Source: a virus. Taken from it: DNA of 46,109 nt. A program made the position numbers and the translations under genes. Location: the IMG/VR virus record IMGVR_UViG_3300031753_000011, positions 1 through 46,109 of that record; one strand, given 5' to 3'. Of the stretch, positions 38,746 to 45,432 are shown in pieces. Position 1 is the stretch's first letter, and every line of letters starts with the position of its first letter. The notes below the pieces were generated by a model. That model was not told the origin of the DNA. It was given only the letters and a program-made list of their open reading frames with translations, and made no database searches.

Positions 38746-38751
38746 GACGCG

Positions 38752-39150
38752 CTACTCTAGCACAAGTTGAGCCGCAACCCATTCGCGCATTCGAGTCCAT
38801 CGCTGCTCTGGAGTGTTGTGCCTCCAGTCACCATCGTCGTTCTCGAAAGCAATCTCTGCCGCCATCGCCGGACTGATTCCGAAAAATCCTGCAACTTGGG
38901 CGCGGTCCTCCGGGTCGATGTTGGACATGTCGAGGCCGCGCTTTAAGCCAACACAACCCATCGCGCATACTTCGCCGTGAGACTCAAGTTGCTCGGCGAT
39001 GAGCCGCTTATTCGGCATCGTGTCTAGCGCTTCGAGCATCTCACGCAAAAATGCCTGACCGCGTTTTCCACGAATGGCGCTCTTTACCGCGCCTCGCCAG
39101 CGAATTAATTCCCACTGCTCACAATCGTCGTTGTAACCCGAACGGCTCAT
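38752..39150 (-). CDS. Hypothetical packaging-region protein, 132 aa
   Basis: The first 50 residues are helical and basic (LIRWRGAVKSAIRGKRGQAF), and the end (PEQRWTRMREWVAAQLV) is a tryptophan-rich helix. CAMGCVGLKRG in the middle has two cysteines. I have seen this protein type near terminase genes of unrelated phages, with no agreed function. Confidence 0.6.
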   Translation of the reverse strand: MSRSGYNDDCEQWELIRWRGAVKSAIRGKRGQAFLREMLEALDTMPNKRLIAEQLESHGEVCAMGCVGLKRGLDMSNIDPEDRAQVAGFFGISPAMAAEIAFENDDGDWRHNTPEQRWTRMREWVAAQLVLE

Positions 39151-39152
39151 GG

Positions 39153-40844
39153 TCAGTACCCTCCTGCTCCGACGTTTCGGTTTCTGAAAGCCTCATTCTG
39201 CGCTGCAACCCATTCGAGCGTGTCTCGTCGTCGCACGTTGTCGAGCGTAACAGGTACTTGCGCGAGCGTGTCGAGCACGTCCAGCGTGCCAGCGGGGTAC
39301 GTTTCGTACTCGGAGAAAAATTCTTTGAAACTCGGATGGCACCAAAACTGTTTGGCTTTGAAAAGAGTTTGCAGCGCTTCGATGCGGTTCGCTTGTCCGC
39401 TCTCGGAGTCGTCGCTGTCTAGTTCGATCACGTTGAGCATTTGTTTTTTGTCGCGGCGGTTGCGCTCGTCCAGATAGAACTTCAAACTCTGCGCAGCGTT
39501 CCTGCTCAGATAAAACTCGCTGAGTCCCATTGGTCCCGCCATTTTGTACACGATGTCCAGCACGTCCCCATACAAAAACTTTCCGACTTCGAGCCGCAGC
39601 AAATAAATATTATCCTTTTCGCTGTCGTACCCGGCCACGAGGACCACGTGGTTCACACGCCGATGCTTCTTTGCGTCCGCGAGGCTCACGATCATGCGTT
39701 TGTGCAGCACGCCCGCGTTGATGTCAGGTAGAACTTTGCCGCCGTACACGTAGTGTTTTAGCAGCAAGTAGTTTCGCGGGTCGCTCTTGTCGAGTCCGGG
39801 CATCGCTTCGCGGCATTCGTACTTGCGAATCCAATCCGGTTTGAACAAGCACTCCTCTGGGAGTACCGTCTTGTTACGGTAGAAGTGCAGGTAATCGTAG
39901 CTGGAGCCGTTGTGCGAGAGAGTTTCTTTTTCTTTTTGCAACCGCTCCATCGTCCACTCTTCGGGGAAGATGGGCACGCCGTGCTCGGGATGAATTGCGC
40001 AGCATCCGCCTTCGGCGTCGTGTGTTTCGATTTTGAATTCGGGATGGTTAGCGCGGATTTTTGAGTTGAGGTCTGCGTGGCCCCAACGGTTGCCGATGAC
40101 GAGCTGCCGGCCGATTCCTGACTTTGTGAACGCGACGGGATCGAATCGCGTTGTTGTTTGTTTCCACCAGCGGTACACGTCGTCCATGATTGAGCCGTCA
40201 CCGTTGAGCATATTGAACTGCGCGGTTTTTCCAACTGAGTCGTCGTTGATGATTCCACTCACGTGCACGCCTTGCAAGGCTTGGCCCACGCTGCGAAACT
40301 CATACGTCGAAGTCGTGAGGTCGCTCGGTCGTGTGCGGTCGCGTTGGTGCATTTTGCTGTGATTGTTCCAGGTTGTTTCGCTGTCGGGAATTACATCTGA
40401 GAACGCAAACCGGAACACGTCGTTGTGCAAATAGTGGTCGTCAATCGCTTTGCTCATGGAGACTACACGCATCGCGGTTTCGTGCGTGACCAGTGTGCGT
40501 GCGTTTTGGTCATGCGCTACTTTCATCCACCGAATCCACTCGTTGTCATATCCGAGCCCGCGCATGAGCTGCTCATCCCGCTCGGTGAACGACAGCGCCC
40601 ACCACATCGAAAGGGCTTCGACACCGATTGTCGTTTTGAAATGCGACATGGGAATCTCGAACACCAGATGCAGGTCCTCGGTCTCCAGCGTCGAGCACAT
40701 GTGCCAGTGAAGTTTTGCAAGCCGATGTTTTTTCAAAACGTACGACGTGAAAAAGAAAAGCGAGCCTAGCGAGTTGAGTCGGATCGCGTCGCGGTACGAT
40801 ACTGGGTCGTCACGCGGGATCGGAAGTGCCGTCCAGTTCATCAC
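39153..40844 (-). CDS. terL: Terminase large subunit, 563 aa
   Basis: An ATPase domain has IPMSHFKTTI near residues 64-73 at the Walker A position, and VSGIINDDSV near 196 as Walker B. A nuclease domain follows with VLVAGYDSEKDNIYLLRLEV and conserved aspartates. The Walker A is unusual because the glycine before the lysine is phenylalanine. The enzyme cuts and pumps DNA into the head through the portal. A small terminase subunit was not recognised. The start codon overlaps the helicase stop. Confidence 0.8.
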   Translation of the reverse strand: MMNWTALPIPRDDPVSYRDAIRLNSLGSLFFFTSYVLKKHRLAKLHWHMCSTLETEDLHLVFEIPMSHFKTTIGVEALSMWWALSFTERDEQLMRGLGYDNEWIRWMKVAHDQNARTLVTHETAMRVVSMSKAIDDHYLHNDVFRFAFSDVIPDSETTWNNHSKMHQRDRTRPSDLTTSTYEFRSVGQALQGVHVSGIINDDSVGKTAQFNMLNGDGSIMDDVYRWWKQTTTRFDPVAFTKSGIGRQLVIGNRWGHADLNSKIRANHPEFKIETHDAEGGCCAIHPEHGVPIFPEEWTMERLQKEKETLSHNGSSYDYLHFYRNKTVLPEECLFKPDWIRKYECREAMPGLDKSDPRNYLLLKHYVYGGKVLPDINAGVLHKRMIVSLADAKKHRRVNHVVLVAGYDSEKDNIYLLRLEVGKFLYGDVLDIVYKMAGPMGLSEFYLSRNAAQSLKFYLDERNRRDKKQMLNVIELDSDDSESGQANRIEALQTLFKAKQFWCHPSFKEFFSEYETYPAGTLDVLDTLAQVPVTLDNVRRRDTLEWVAAQNEAFRNRNVGAGGY

Positions 40845-42205
40845 TGATCTTTGTACGGCAGAGGTTTCACCGCCCTAGGAGCCTCGCCGGGTTCAAATCG
40901 AAATGTTCGGATATTGAATCTACATTCCGTCATGCCCATTCGTCCGTCTCGACTTTTCAGAATAAATACGCGCGCCTCTGTTTCTTCGCCAGTCAAGTCC
41001 TGAACGTACGGTCGGTCCACATAGAGAATTATGTTCGCGTGCTTCGACTTTGCGCCTGATCCATACAAACGCTGGAGTGTCGGATGTTCTCTGTCTTTAG
41101 CGTCGAGGCTCTTACGCAACTGAGAAACAATTATCACCGGGATGCGCAACTCCATCGCAAGCGCCTTGAGCGAACGTATAAGAATGCGCTGCTGGTCCCA
41201 TTCGTCTTTTCCTTGAACTTCTACCAACTCATCGTAGTCTACGATGATTCCGCCGAGTTCGTTTTTTGATCCCATCGTCCGAGCTGCAAGGCGAATGCGA
41301 GCAAGCGAGAGTTCACCGTCAAGAATGCGACAAGTTTTGCATTGACGGCCAGTAGCCTCAACCAACTCCGTCGTATCGTGGTCGCTGAGAAATTCAGGAT
41401 GCCTAATTTTTGAATACTCGACGCGAGAATCAGAGCAGAGCACGCGGGCCATGAGGTGCTCTGCCAGCATTTCTCCCGAGCAATAGAGTACGTGGTGCCC
41501 CGATTCGCAAGCTGTGCGACCGATCTGGAGCGCGAAGAAAGTTTTCCCGACGCCCGTCTCCGCCGTGATGATTCCTATTTCTCCTGAGCGGAATCCTCCA
41601 CAACGCTCGTCTACTTCACCGATACCCGTATTTATCTTGATGAACTTTTTTTCCCAAAGATCACTGAGTAGAGAAATGGCCGCGTCACGATTGGTTTGCC
41701 CGCGATCTTCGGATTCCGTCAGCTTTGCAATCTGGGAAAATAATTCAATAGCTCCGTCGATGACTTGAGAAGCTGGCGCTCCGCTCGCGTCGGCCTCGTA
41801 CGCGTCTGTTTCTATTTTCGATGAAGCGATGATTAAAAGCCGCATCACTCGTTTTGTTCGGACCCGTTGCGCGTAACTATCGACGCGCATCTTCATAAAA
41901 ATTCCGTCAACGAGCGATGCGAGGTAAGGGATGCCGCCAACTTCGTCTACTTCTTTGGCCGCGCTGATGGTCCCTTCTAGAAATGCAAGGTCAACTGGCT
42001 TCGCGTCTTGCCAAAGTTTTTTGAGTGAACGGAAGATCACACGATGACGAGCGTCGAAAAAATCTTCTTCGGTAAGCAACTCCATGAGTTCCGCTGTTCG
42101 CTCGTTACCCATGATGATAGACCCAAGCAAAATGCGTTCGGCGTCGATGTCAATGGGCTGTCTTGGTCCTAGGGTTTGATTTTTGAAATCCTCAGTTTTT
42201 CCCAT
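40841..42205 (-). CDS. DnaB-type replicative helicase, 454 aa
   Basis: The N-terminal domain (AERILLGSIIMGNERTAELM, EDFFDARHRVIFRSLKKLW) and the RecA-like domain with AETGVGKT near 215-222 and GIIVDYDEL near 319-327 are those of DnaB-family hexameric helicases, which unwind DNA at the fork. The length is normal for the family. It starts inside the 3' end of the YdaU-like gene, a usual loader/helicase order. No primase gene was recognised. Confidence 0.85.
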   Translation of the reverse strand: MGKTEDFKNQTLGPRQPIDIDAERILLGSIIMGNERTAELMELLTEEDFFDARHRVIFRSLKKLWQDAKPVDLAFLEGTISAAKEVDEVGGIPYLASLVDGIFMKMRVDSYAQRVRTKRVMRLLIIASSKIETDAYEADASGAPASQVIDGAIELFSQIAKLTESEDRGQTNRDAAISLLSDLWEKKFIKINTGIGEVDERCGGFRSGEIGIITAETGVGKTFFALQIGRTACESGHHVLYCSGEMLAEHLMARVLCSDSRVEYSKIRHPEFLSDHDTTELVEATGRQCKTCRILDGELSLARIRLAARTMGSKNELGGIIVDYDELVEVQGKDEWDQQRILIRSLKALAMELRIPVIIVSQLRKSLDAKDREHPTLQRLYGSGAKSKHANIILYVDRPYVQDLTGEETEARVFILKSRDGRMGMTECRFNIRTFRFEPGEAPRAVKPLPYKDQ

Positions 42206-42699
42206 GCCGCTGAAACTCCTCCCCTTTTGGTGCCTTTAGTGAGATCGCCGTTAGAAGAACGATCTAAAGGCTTAACTTCAAAATCTTCTGAAGAGACAGC
42301 CGAAGGCACCCCGTCTATAGTCTTAATGTCTAATGTCTGACCGGACGGTTGACCGGACGGTTGACCGGACGGTTGACCGGACGGTTGCTTAGTTCTGGCC
42401 GCAACTCCGAGGGCTGACGCAGCCTTAGCTTTATTTCTCTTTTCGTTTGTGTAGTTTAGCTCTTCTTGGAATCGAGGATTGATGCCTTTGGGGAAAAAAC
42501 GCTCATAAATTACCTTGACGGCGAGCTTTTCTTCTGGCGTCGCGGCTCGGGCAATACGCAAGGCGTCGGTTAACCGTCCGATAGACCGTTCGGTGTAGTA
42601 TTGGTAGTCAAGTAACCGATTGTATGCGCAGTCCTCCAACCAAGAAAGATTGAGCGTATCGGCAATATAAGAACCTGGGAATCTTCTGTAAAAATCCGT
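42169..42699 (-). CDS. YdaU/DUF1376-like replication protein with ACG start, 176 aa
   Basis: The N-terminus (DFYRRFPGSYIADTLNLSWL, then EDCAYNRLLDYQYYTE and ALRIARAATPEEKLAV) matches the DUF1376 domain of phage replication or helicase-loading proteins. That domain is only complete if the gene begins at 42699, where the codon is ACG, 5 bases after an AGGAGG site and downstream of an in-frame TAG. The first conventional start is a TTG at 42639, which would remove 20 conserved residues. A four-fold PSGQ linker separates the domain from the C-terminal tail. Confidence 0.6.
   Translation of the reverse strand, partial: TDFYRRFPGSYIADTLNLSWLEDCAYNRLLDYQYYTERSIGRLTDALRIARAATPEEKLAVKVIYERFFPKGINPRFQEELNYTNEKRNKAKAASALGVAARTKQPSGQPSGQPSGQPSGQTLDIKTIDGVPSAVSSEDFEVKPLDRSSNGDLTKGTKRGGVSAAWEKLRISKIKP
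42339..42386. repeat. Four tandem 12-bp repeats
   Basis: GACCGGACGGTT is repeated four times without a mismatch (starts 42339, 42351, 42363, 42375) in the linker of the YdaU-like gene, encoding PSGQ units. Slippage would change the linker by whole units without frameshift. Confidence 0.95.
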
Positions 42700-42702
42700 T
42701 GG

Positions 42703-42718
42703 CCCCTCCTACAAGGGG
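42703..42718 (-). promoter_or_regulatory. Hairpin covering the ribosome-binding site
   Basis: Read on the minus strand, CCCCT and AGGGG can pair around a 6-base loop, so the AGGAGG site of the YdaU-like gene is partly hidden. Together with the ACG start this predicts low or regulated translation. Confidence 0.45.
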
Positions 42719-42728
42719 GATACGGGGA

Positions 42729-42826
42729 CGAAGTGTGTAGGCACCCCGGCCCCGCCTCCGCAGTCTGATAAACGGGAATAGCCCGCCCCGAAATCAGCTA
42801 GGGCAGTCTACGGCGAAGTGTGTAGG
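42729..42826. repeat. Direct repeat pair near the replication promoter
   Basis: CGAAGTGTGTAGG occurs at 42729-42741 and 42814-42826, identical over 13 bases and 85 bases apart. The second copy lies between the -35 and -10 boxes of the promoter at 42805-42832, so a bound protein would block it. The 98-base interval contains no gene. Confidence 0.75.
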
Positions 42827-42832
42827 TGTCAA
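42805..42832 (-). promoter_or_regulatory. Promoter for the replication/packaging genes
   Basis: On the minus strand TTGACA (42827-42832) is followed after 16 bases by TAGACT (42805-42810). It lies about 100 bases before the YdaU-like gene and after the end of the GroES-like gene, and could drive the DnaB, terminase and following genes. Confidence 0.55.
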
Positions 42833-42869
42833 GAGAAAATCTGCGGGTTGTTTTGAAAATGTAACGACG

Positions 42870-43469
42870 CTACGCGGCGGACCCGACCGCGACACTCTTT
42901 TTCACGCGGCGTAGTTCGAGGTGTCCGCTCACTTTTGCGAGGATGTCGCTCTCTTGGATCACGCGGATTACGACTACCTCGTCCCCTGGTAATTCCAAAT
43001 CGTATACGTGCCCGGAAAATGAAGTATAGATCACTGCTTCGCCGCGTTGCGCGCGTTCTACTTTGTCTCCAACGCTCACGATAGTTCCTGTCGTTGGTCT
43101 GCGCTCGCTCGCTTGCGCTACGACGATCACGCCGCCTTTGCCTTTGCAAGTTCCGCACAGTGTGCGCCCAGTCCCACGGCACCGCGTACACTTCGCGTCG
43201 TGGACAATTATGCTCTTGCCAGAGCCGTTACAACTCTCGCACACCAACTCTTCGAGCTCGGGTGACTTGATTTTCTTTTTACCAACGCAGTCAGGGCACT
43301 CGTACCCCGATCTAAATTCATCTTCCACAACCAACAGCCTATCATTGAACGCTTCCATCGTCAGCGCCCCGAGGCGCAGCACGTTGGTTTGAATCGCGGA
43401 CTGCAAATCTATTTCTTGCACGAGGTCTCCTTGATAGGCTCTCGCCAATGATGCCCGCACTCCAAGCAT
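42870..43469 (-). CDS. GroES-like co-chaperonin with inserted DnaJ-type zinc finger, 199 aa
   Basis: The first GroES strand (EAFNDRLLVVEDEFRSG, residues about 39-55) is followed by four CxxC pairs (58-61, 77-80, 94-97, 105-108), three of them in the form CxxCxGxG, as in the DnaJ cysteine-rich domain. Then the GroES fold resumes: GVIVVAQASERRPTTGTIVS, GDKV, GEAVIYTSFSG, EVVVIRVIQESDILAKV. The zinc finger thus sits inside the segment that corresponds to the GroES mobile loop, which docks on GroEL. An N-terminal 38-residue extension and a basic tail are additional. The likely role is to redirect or adapt the host GroEL for folding phage proteins such as the capsid. No GroEL gene is in the window. 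Confidence 0.75.
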   Translation of the reverse strand: MLGVRASLARAYQGDLVQEIDLQSAIQTNVLRLGALTMEAFNDRLLVVEDEFRSGYECPDCVGKKKIKSPELEELVCESCNGSGKSIIVHDAKCTRCRGTGRTLCGTCKGKGGVIVVAQASERRPTTGTIVSVGDKVERAQRGEAVIYTSFSGHVYDLELPGDEVVVIRVIQESDILAKVSGHLELRRVKKSVAVGSAA

Positions 43470-43488
43470 CTAAAAATTGATTCTCCCT

Positions 43489-43501
43489 CTTGTTTCGGGA
43501 A
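43489..43501 (-). promoter_or_regulatory. TTCCCGAAACGAG-type element, copy 1
   Basis: On the minus strand TTCCCGAAACAAG lies 19 bases before the ATG of the GroES-like gene, with GAGGGAG following. Two closer copies stand before the next two genes upstream (44101 and 44286). The core GTTTCGGGAA is a partial palindrome and could be a protein or RNA-protein binding site. Confidence 0.6.
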
Positions 43502-43529
43502 GTTGCCAACAATTGAAACACCTACTTGC

Positions 43530-44093
43530 TTATCGCCTAAAAGCATCGGTTCCTGTTTCATTTTCGGAGAAACCCAGCAAATCTCGTTCTACCCTTGTTT
43601 TGCCGCATTCTGGGCACTTCCGAACTAGATACTCCAGTCCAAACGGATAATGCGAAACGGCATCCTTATTTTGCAGGCAGTTCACGCACAAATAACCGTC
43701 CCTGTCCTCTCGTGGTTTACCGCAATAACAACACGAGCATTCTTCTACCCAAACCTTTTTGTCCCAATGCCCATTCTTGTGATCGTGGCTGTAATCGCAG
43801 TATCGGATGCGGTAACCGTCCGCCGAATCCGCAAGTTGCTTTTTAAGGAGAGCAGCTATCTCAATCAAATCATCCGGCTGCCTAAACATGTGACCGGAAA
43901 ACACGCGAACGCAATGTTCGGATTTGTGGCAGCTTATGTGAATTTCAAAACCACAGACCGAGAAGTGTGAGCATCTGCACCCATCGCCTCCGCCAAGTTG
44001 ATAAAATCCATATCTTTCAATGAGTTCAAGGCACCCGGCTTTATTGGGATTCCTGTAGCCAGGCAATTCTATCTGTTCTCTTTGATAGCTCAT
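43530..44093 (-). CDS. Cysteine-rich multi-zinc protein, 187 aa
   Basis: The N-terminal half (NKAGCLELIERYGFYQLGGG, GCRCSHFSVCGFEIHISCHK) and the C-terminal half (CSCCYCGKPREDRDGYLCVN, CPECGKTRVERD) hold many CxxC-type pairs, at least three zinc sites. I start it at the ATG at 44093, eight bases after the repeated TTCCCGAAACGAG element. No enzyme domain was recognised. It stands between two regulatory-looking genes and the zinc-bearing co-chaperonin. Confidence 0.65.
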   Translation of the reverse strand: MSYQREQIELPGYRNPNKAGCLELIERYGFYQLGGGDGCRCSHFSVCGFEIHISCHKSEHCVRVFSGHMFRQPDDLIEIAALLKKQLADSADGYRIRYCDYSHDHKNGHWDKKVWVEECSCCYCGKPREDRDGYLCVNCLQNKDAVSHYPFGLEYLVRKCPECGKTRVERDLLGFSENETGTDAFRR

Positions 44094-44100
44094 TTTTTGG

Positions 44101-44114
44101 CTCGTTTCGGGAAC
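44101..44114 (-). promoter_or_regulatory. TTCCCGAAACGAG element, copy 2
   Basis: On the minus strand GTTCCCGAAACGAG is followed by CCAAAAAATG, where the ATG is the start of the cysteine-rich gene. It is identical over 14 bases to copy 3 and, like it, is followed by an A-run leading straight into the start codon. Confidence 0.75.
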
Positions 44115-44116
44115 GC

Positions 44117-44278
44117 CTATCGTTGCGTTAAAGCATACAAAATTAAAAATATCCAGATCACTTTGGCGAAAGATTGCCAATCAAATTCAGGTTGTGAAGG
44201 CAGAATAGCCCAATCCGATTCTTCGATCGGTAGAGTTTGGCTCGCGTTCAGTCCGTATTGAAAGAGTCGAGAGTTCAC
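44117..44278 (-). CDS. Small protein with C-terminal membrane helix, 53 aa
   Basis: The GTG at 44278 overlaps the RHH stop (GTGA) and follows the TTCCCGAAACGAG element. The sequence has an acidic, tryptophan-containing first half and ends in a hydrophobic helix (VIWIFLILYAL) with a short polar tail, so it is probably tail-anchored. The function is unknown. Confidence 0.55.
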   Translation of the reverse strand: MNSRLFQYGLNASQTLPIEESDWAILPSQPEFDWQSFAKVIWIFLILYALTQR

Positions 44279-44649
44279 TTTTTTGCTCGTTTCGGGAACC
44301 CACCAAGCGGTATGTCGTTCCTGCGGCGGTAGTCGGAGCAGGACGCGCACATGCACGTAAGTCGGTTCGACTTCGCGGTGTGCACAGAATTGTTACCAGA
44401 GGCTTCTCGTACCTCTGGAGTGGGCGTGTGATTCCCAACGGCGGGTGACAATCCCGCGACATCCTTACAATTCTCAAACGGCCAAGTTTTATGCGTGACT
44501 CTTGGCAGCTCAATCTCGCGCATCAATACTTCCCGTGCCCACGCGATCAGCACGCGGCCTTCTAGCTTGGCTCGCGTAGTCAACGCGTTTAAGTCCGTCC
44601 GGTCCAGGTAGATGACCAGTCGCGCTCGATCTTCAAATTGCTTGCGCAT
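44275..44649 (-). CDS. RHH-type DNA-binding protein with cysteine-rich tail, 124 aa
   Basis: The N-terminal 45 residues hold a strand (ARLVIYLDR) and two helices (TDLNALTTRAKLEG, LIAWAREVLMREIE), the ribbon-helix-helix layout also seen in the protein at 3451-3612. A linker and a CMCASCSDYRRRN motif follow. The ATG at 44649 was chosen because the one at 44658 falls at the -10 box of its promoter. It lies next to a divergent promoter with a direct repeat, so autoregulation is likely. Confidence 0.65.
   Translation of the reverse strand: MRKQFEDRARLVIYLDRTDLNALTTRAKLEGRVLIAWAREVLMREIELPRVTHKTWPFENCKDVAGLSPAVGNHTPTPEVREASGNNSVHTAKSNRLTCMCASCSDYRRRNDIPLGGFPKRAKK
44286..44299 (-). promoter_or_regulatory. 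TTCCCGAAACGAG element, copy 3
   Basis: On the minus strand GTTCCCGAAACGAG is followed by CAAAAAAGTG, where GTG starts the 53-residue gene. The copy lies inside the 3' end of the RHH gene and encodes part of its last residues. Confidence 0.75.
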
Positions 44650-44686
44650 GTAGCACACATCATATAGGATGTAGCACCGATGTCAA
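44642..44686. promoter_or_regulatory. Divergent promoters with direct-repeat operator
   Basis: Leftward: TTGACA (44681-44686) and TATGAT (44659-44664) are 16 bases apart; the expected start lies within about 3 bases of the ATG at 44649. Rightward: a weak pair, TTGCGC (44642-44647) and TAGGAT (44665-44670), 17 bases apart, precedes the ATG at 44680. ATGTAGCAC occurs at 44648-44656 and 44669-44677, exactly 21 bases (two helical turns) apart, flanking the -10 boxes. A dimeric repressor, probably the RHH protein, could bind here. Confidence 0.6.
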
Positions 44687-44859
44687 CCGAGCATCTGATT
44701 TTGCGACCGACAGTCTGGTGCGACCGCTGCCCGCTCGCGCTGTTCTACTCACGGCTAGACGACGAGGAAGAGATTCTGTATCACCCGAAATCGAAGTGCA
44801 TCCGATCTGAGCAGAAGTTCAAGCGGCAGACGATTGAGTTGGAGAGAATCGACGAATGA
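44680..44859 (+). CDS. Small protein with cysteine pair, 59 aa
   Basis: The sequence (STEHLILRPTVWCDRCPLAL, then EILYHPKSKCIRSEQKFKRQ) has a CDRC pair and a third cysteine near a histidine, a possible single zinc site, with a charged C-terminal helix. Its stop overlaps the next ATG (ATGA). It is the first gene of the short rightward operon at the right end. Confidence 0.6.
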   Translation: MSTEHLILRPTVWCDRCPLALFYSRLDDEEEILYHPKSKCIRSEQKFKRQTIELERIDE

Positions 44860-45158
44860 ACAAACTTATTTTACTTTTGGCCTGTTTCGTGACGATAGCG
44901 ATGGGACAGGAGCCGCGCACGCCGTCGCCGGTCACGTTCGCCACTGCATCCATAGGACACCCGCTTGTCGAATGCGCAAGCCTCAATGGGCCAATCGGGC
45001 CGCTGAAAGACTGCCATCTCATGAATGGGGCAACGCTTGACGACCTGGCTAACGAAATTTCCAAAGAGCAGCAACGTATGCGCAGCGAATACGCCAAGAT
45101 GAGCGAGCGCTACTTTCGTTGTTCTGGAGTTTTTAAAGAAGTTCCGGCGACAAAATGA
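44856..45158 (+). CDS. Secreted protein, 100 aa
   Basis: A signal peptide (NKLILLLACFVTIAMG-Q) is clear. The mature part has a pair of cysteines (VECAS and KDCHL), then a charged coiled-coil-like segment (NEISKEQQRMRSEYAKMSER) and another cysteine. It would act in the periplasm or at the surface. It is coupled to both neighbours by 4-base overlaps. No family is recognised. Confidence 0.6.
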   Translation: MNKLILLLACFVTIAMGQEPRTPSPVTFATASIGHPLVECASLNGPIGPLKDCHLMNGATLDDLANEISKEQQRMRSEYAKMSERYFRCSGVFKEVPATK

Positions 45159-45229
45159 GTTTGATGAGTTGCATTTTATCGGACTACTGGTATTTGTTCG
45201 GTGACGACGATGCACCGATCTGGCACTGA
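45155..45229 (+). CDS. Mini-protein, 24 aa
   Basis: The ATG overlaps the previous stop (ATGA), and the ORF ends 2 bases before the next ATG. It is rich in aromatic and acidic residues (SDYWYLFGDDDAPIWH). The tight packing suggests it is translated, at least as a coupling device. Confidence 0.4.
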   Translation: MSLMSCILSDYWYLFGDDDAPIWH

Positions 45230-45231
45230 CG

Positions 45232-45432
45232 ATGCCCGAGCATTACACGAAAAATACTTTGGAGTGCACCGCTTGGTGCGCGAAATGTCAGGACTATACG
45301 CAACACCGCGTTGACGACGGGAGGCGAGGGCCATGCCTAAACGTTCACAAGGTAAGCAAGTCTCAGATGGAGAAGCAAAAACGGAAGGAAGCGCAGAAGC
45401 TCCGCGAGCGACAAAATCCAACGCTGTTTTGA
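45232..45432 (+). CDS. Small cysteine-containing basic protein, 66 aa
   Basis: CTAWCAKCQDYTQHRVDDGR has three cysteines and a histidine in 20 residues, followed by a very basic helix (QMEKQKRKEAQKLRERQ). It may bind nucleic acid through a zinc site. It overlaps the last gene of the operon by 100 bases. Confidence 0.55.
   Translation: MPEHYTKNTLECTAWCAKCQDYTQHRVDDGRRGPCLNVHKVSKSQMEKQKRKEAQKLRERQNPTLF

Noticed and set aside
40885-40905. GGTTCAAATC-like string suggesting a tRNA T-arm
   Set aside because: It lies inside the DnaB gene and no acceptor, D or anticodon arms fit around it; I found no tRNA gene anywhere in the window.
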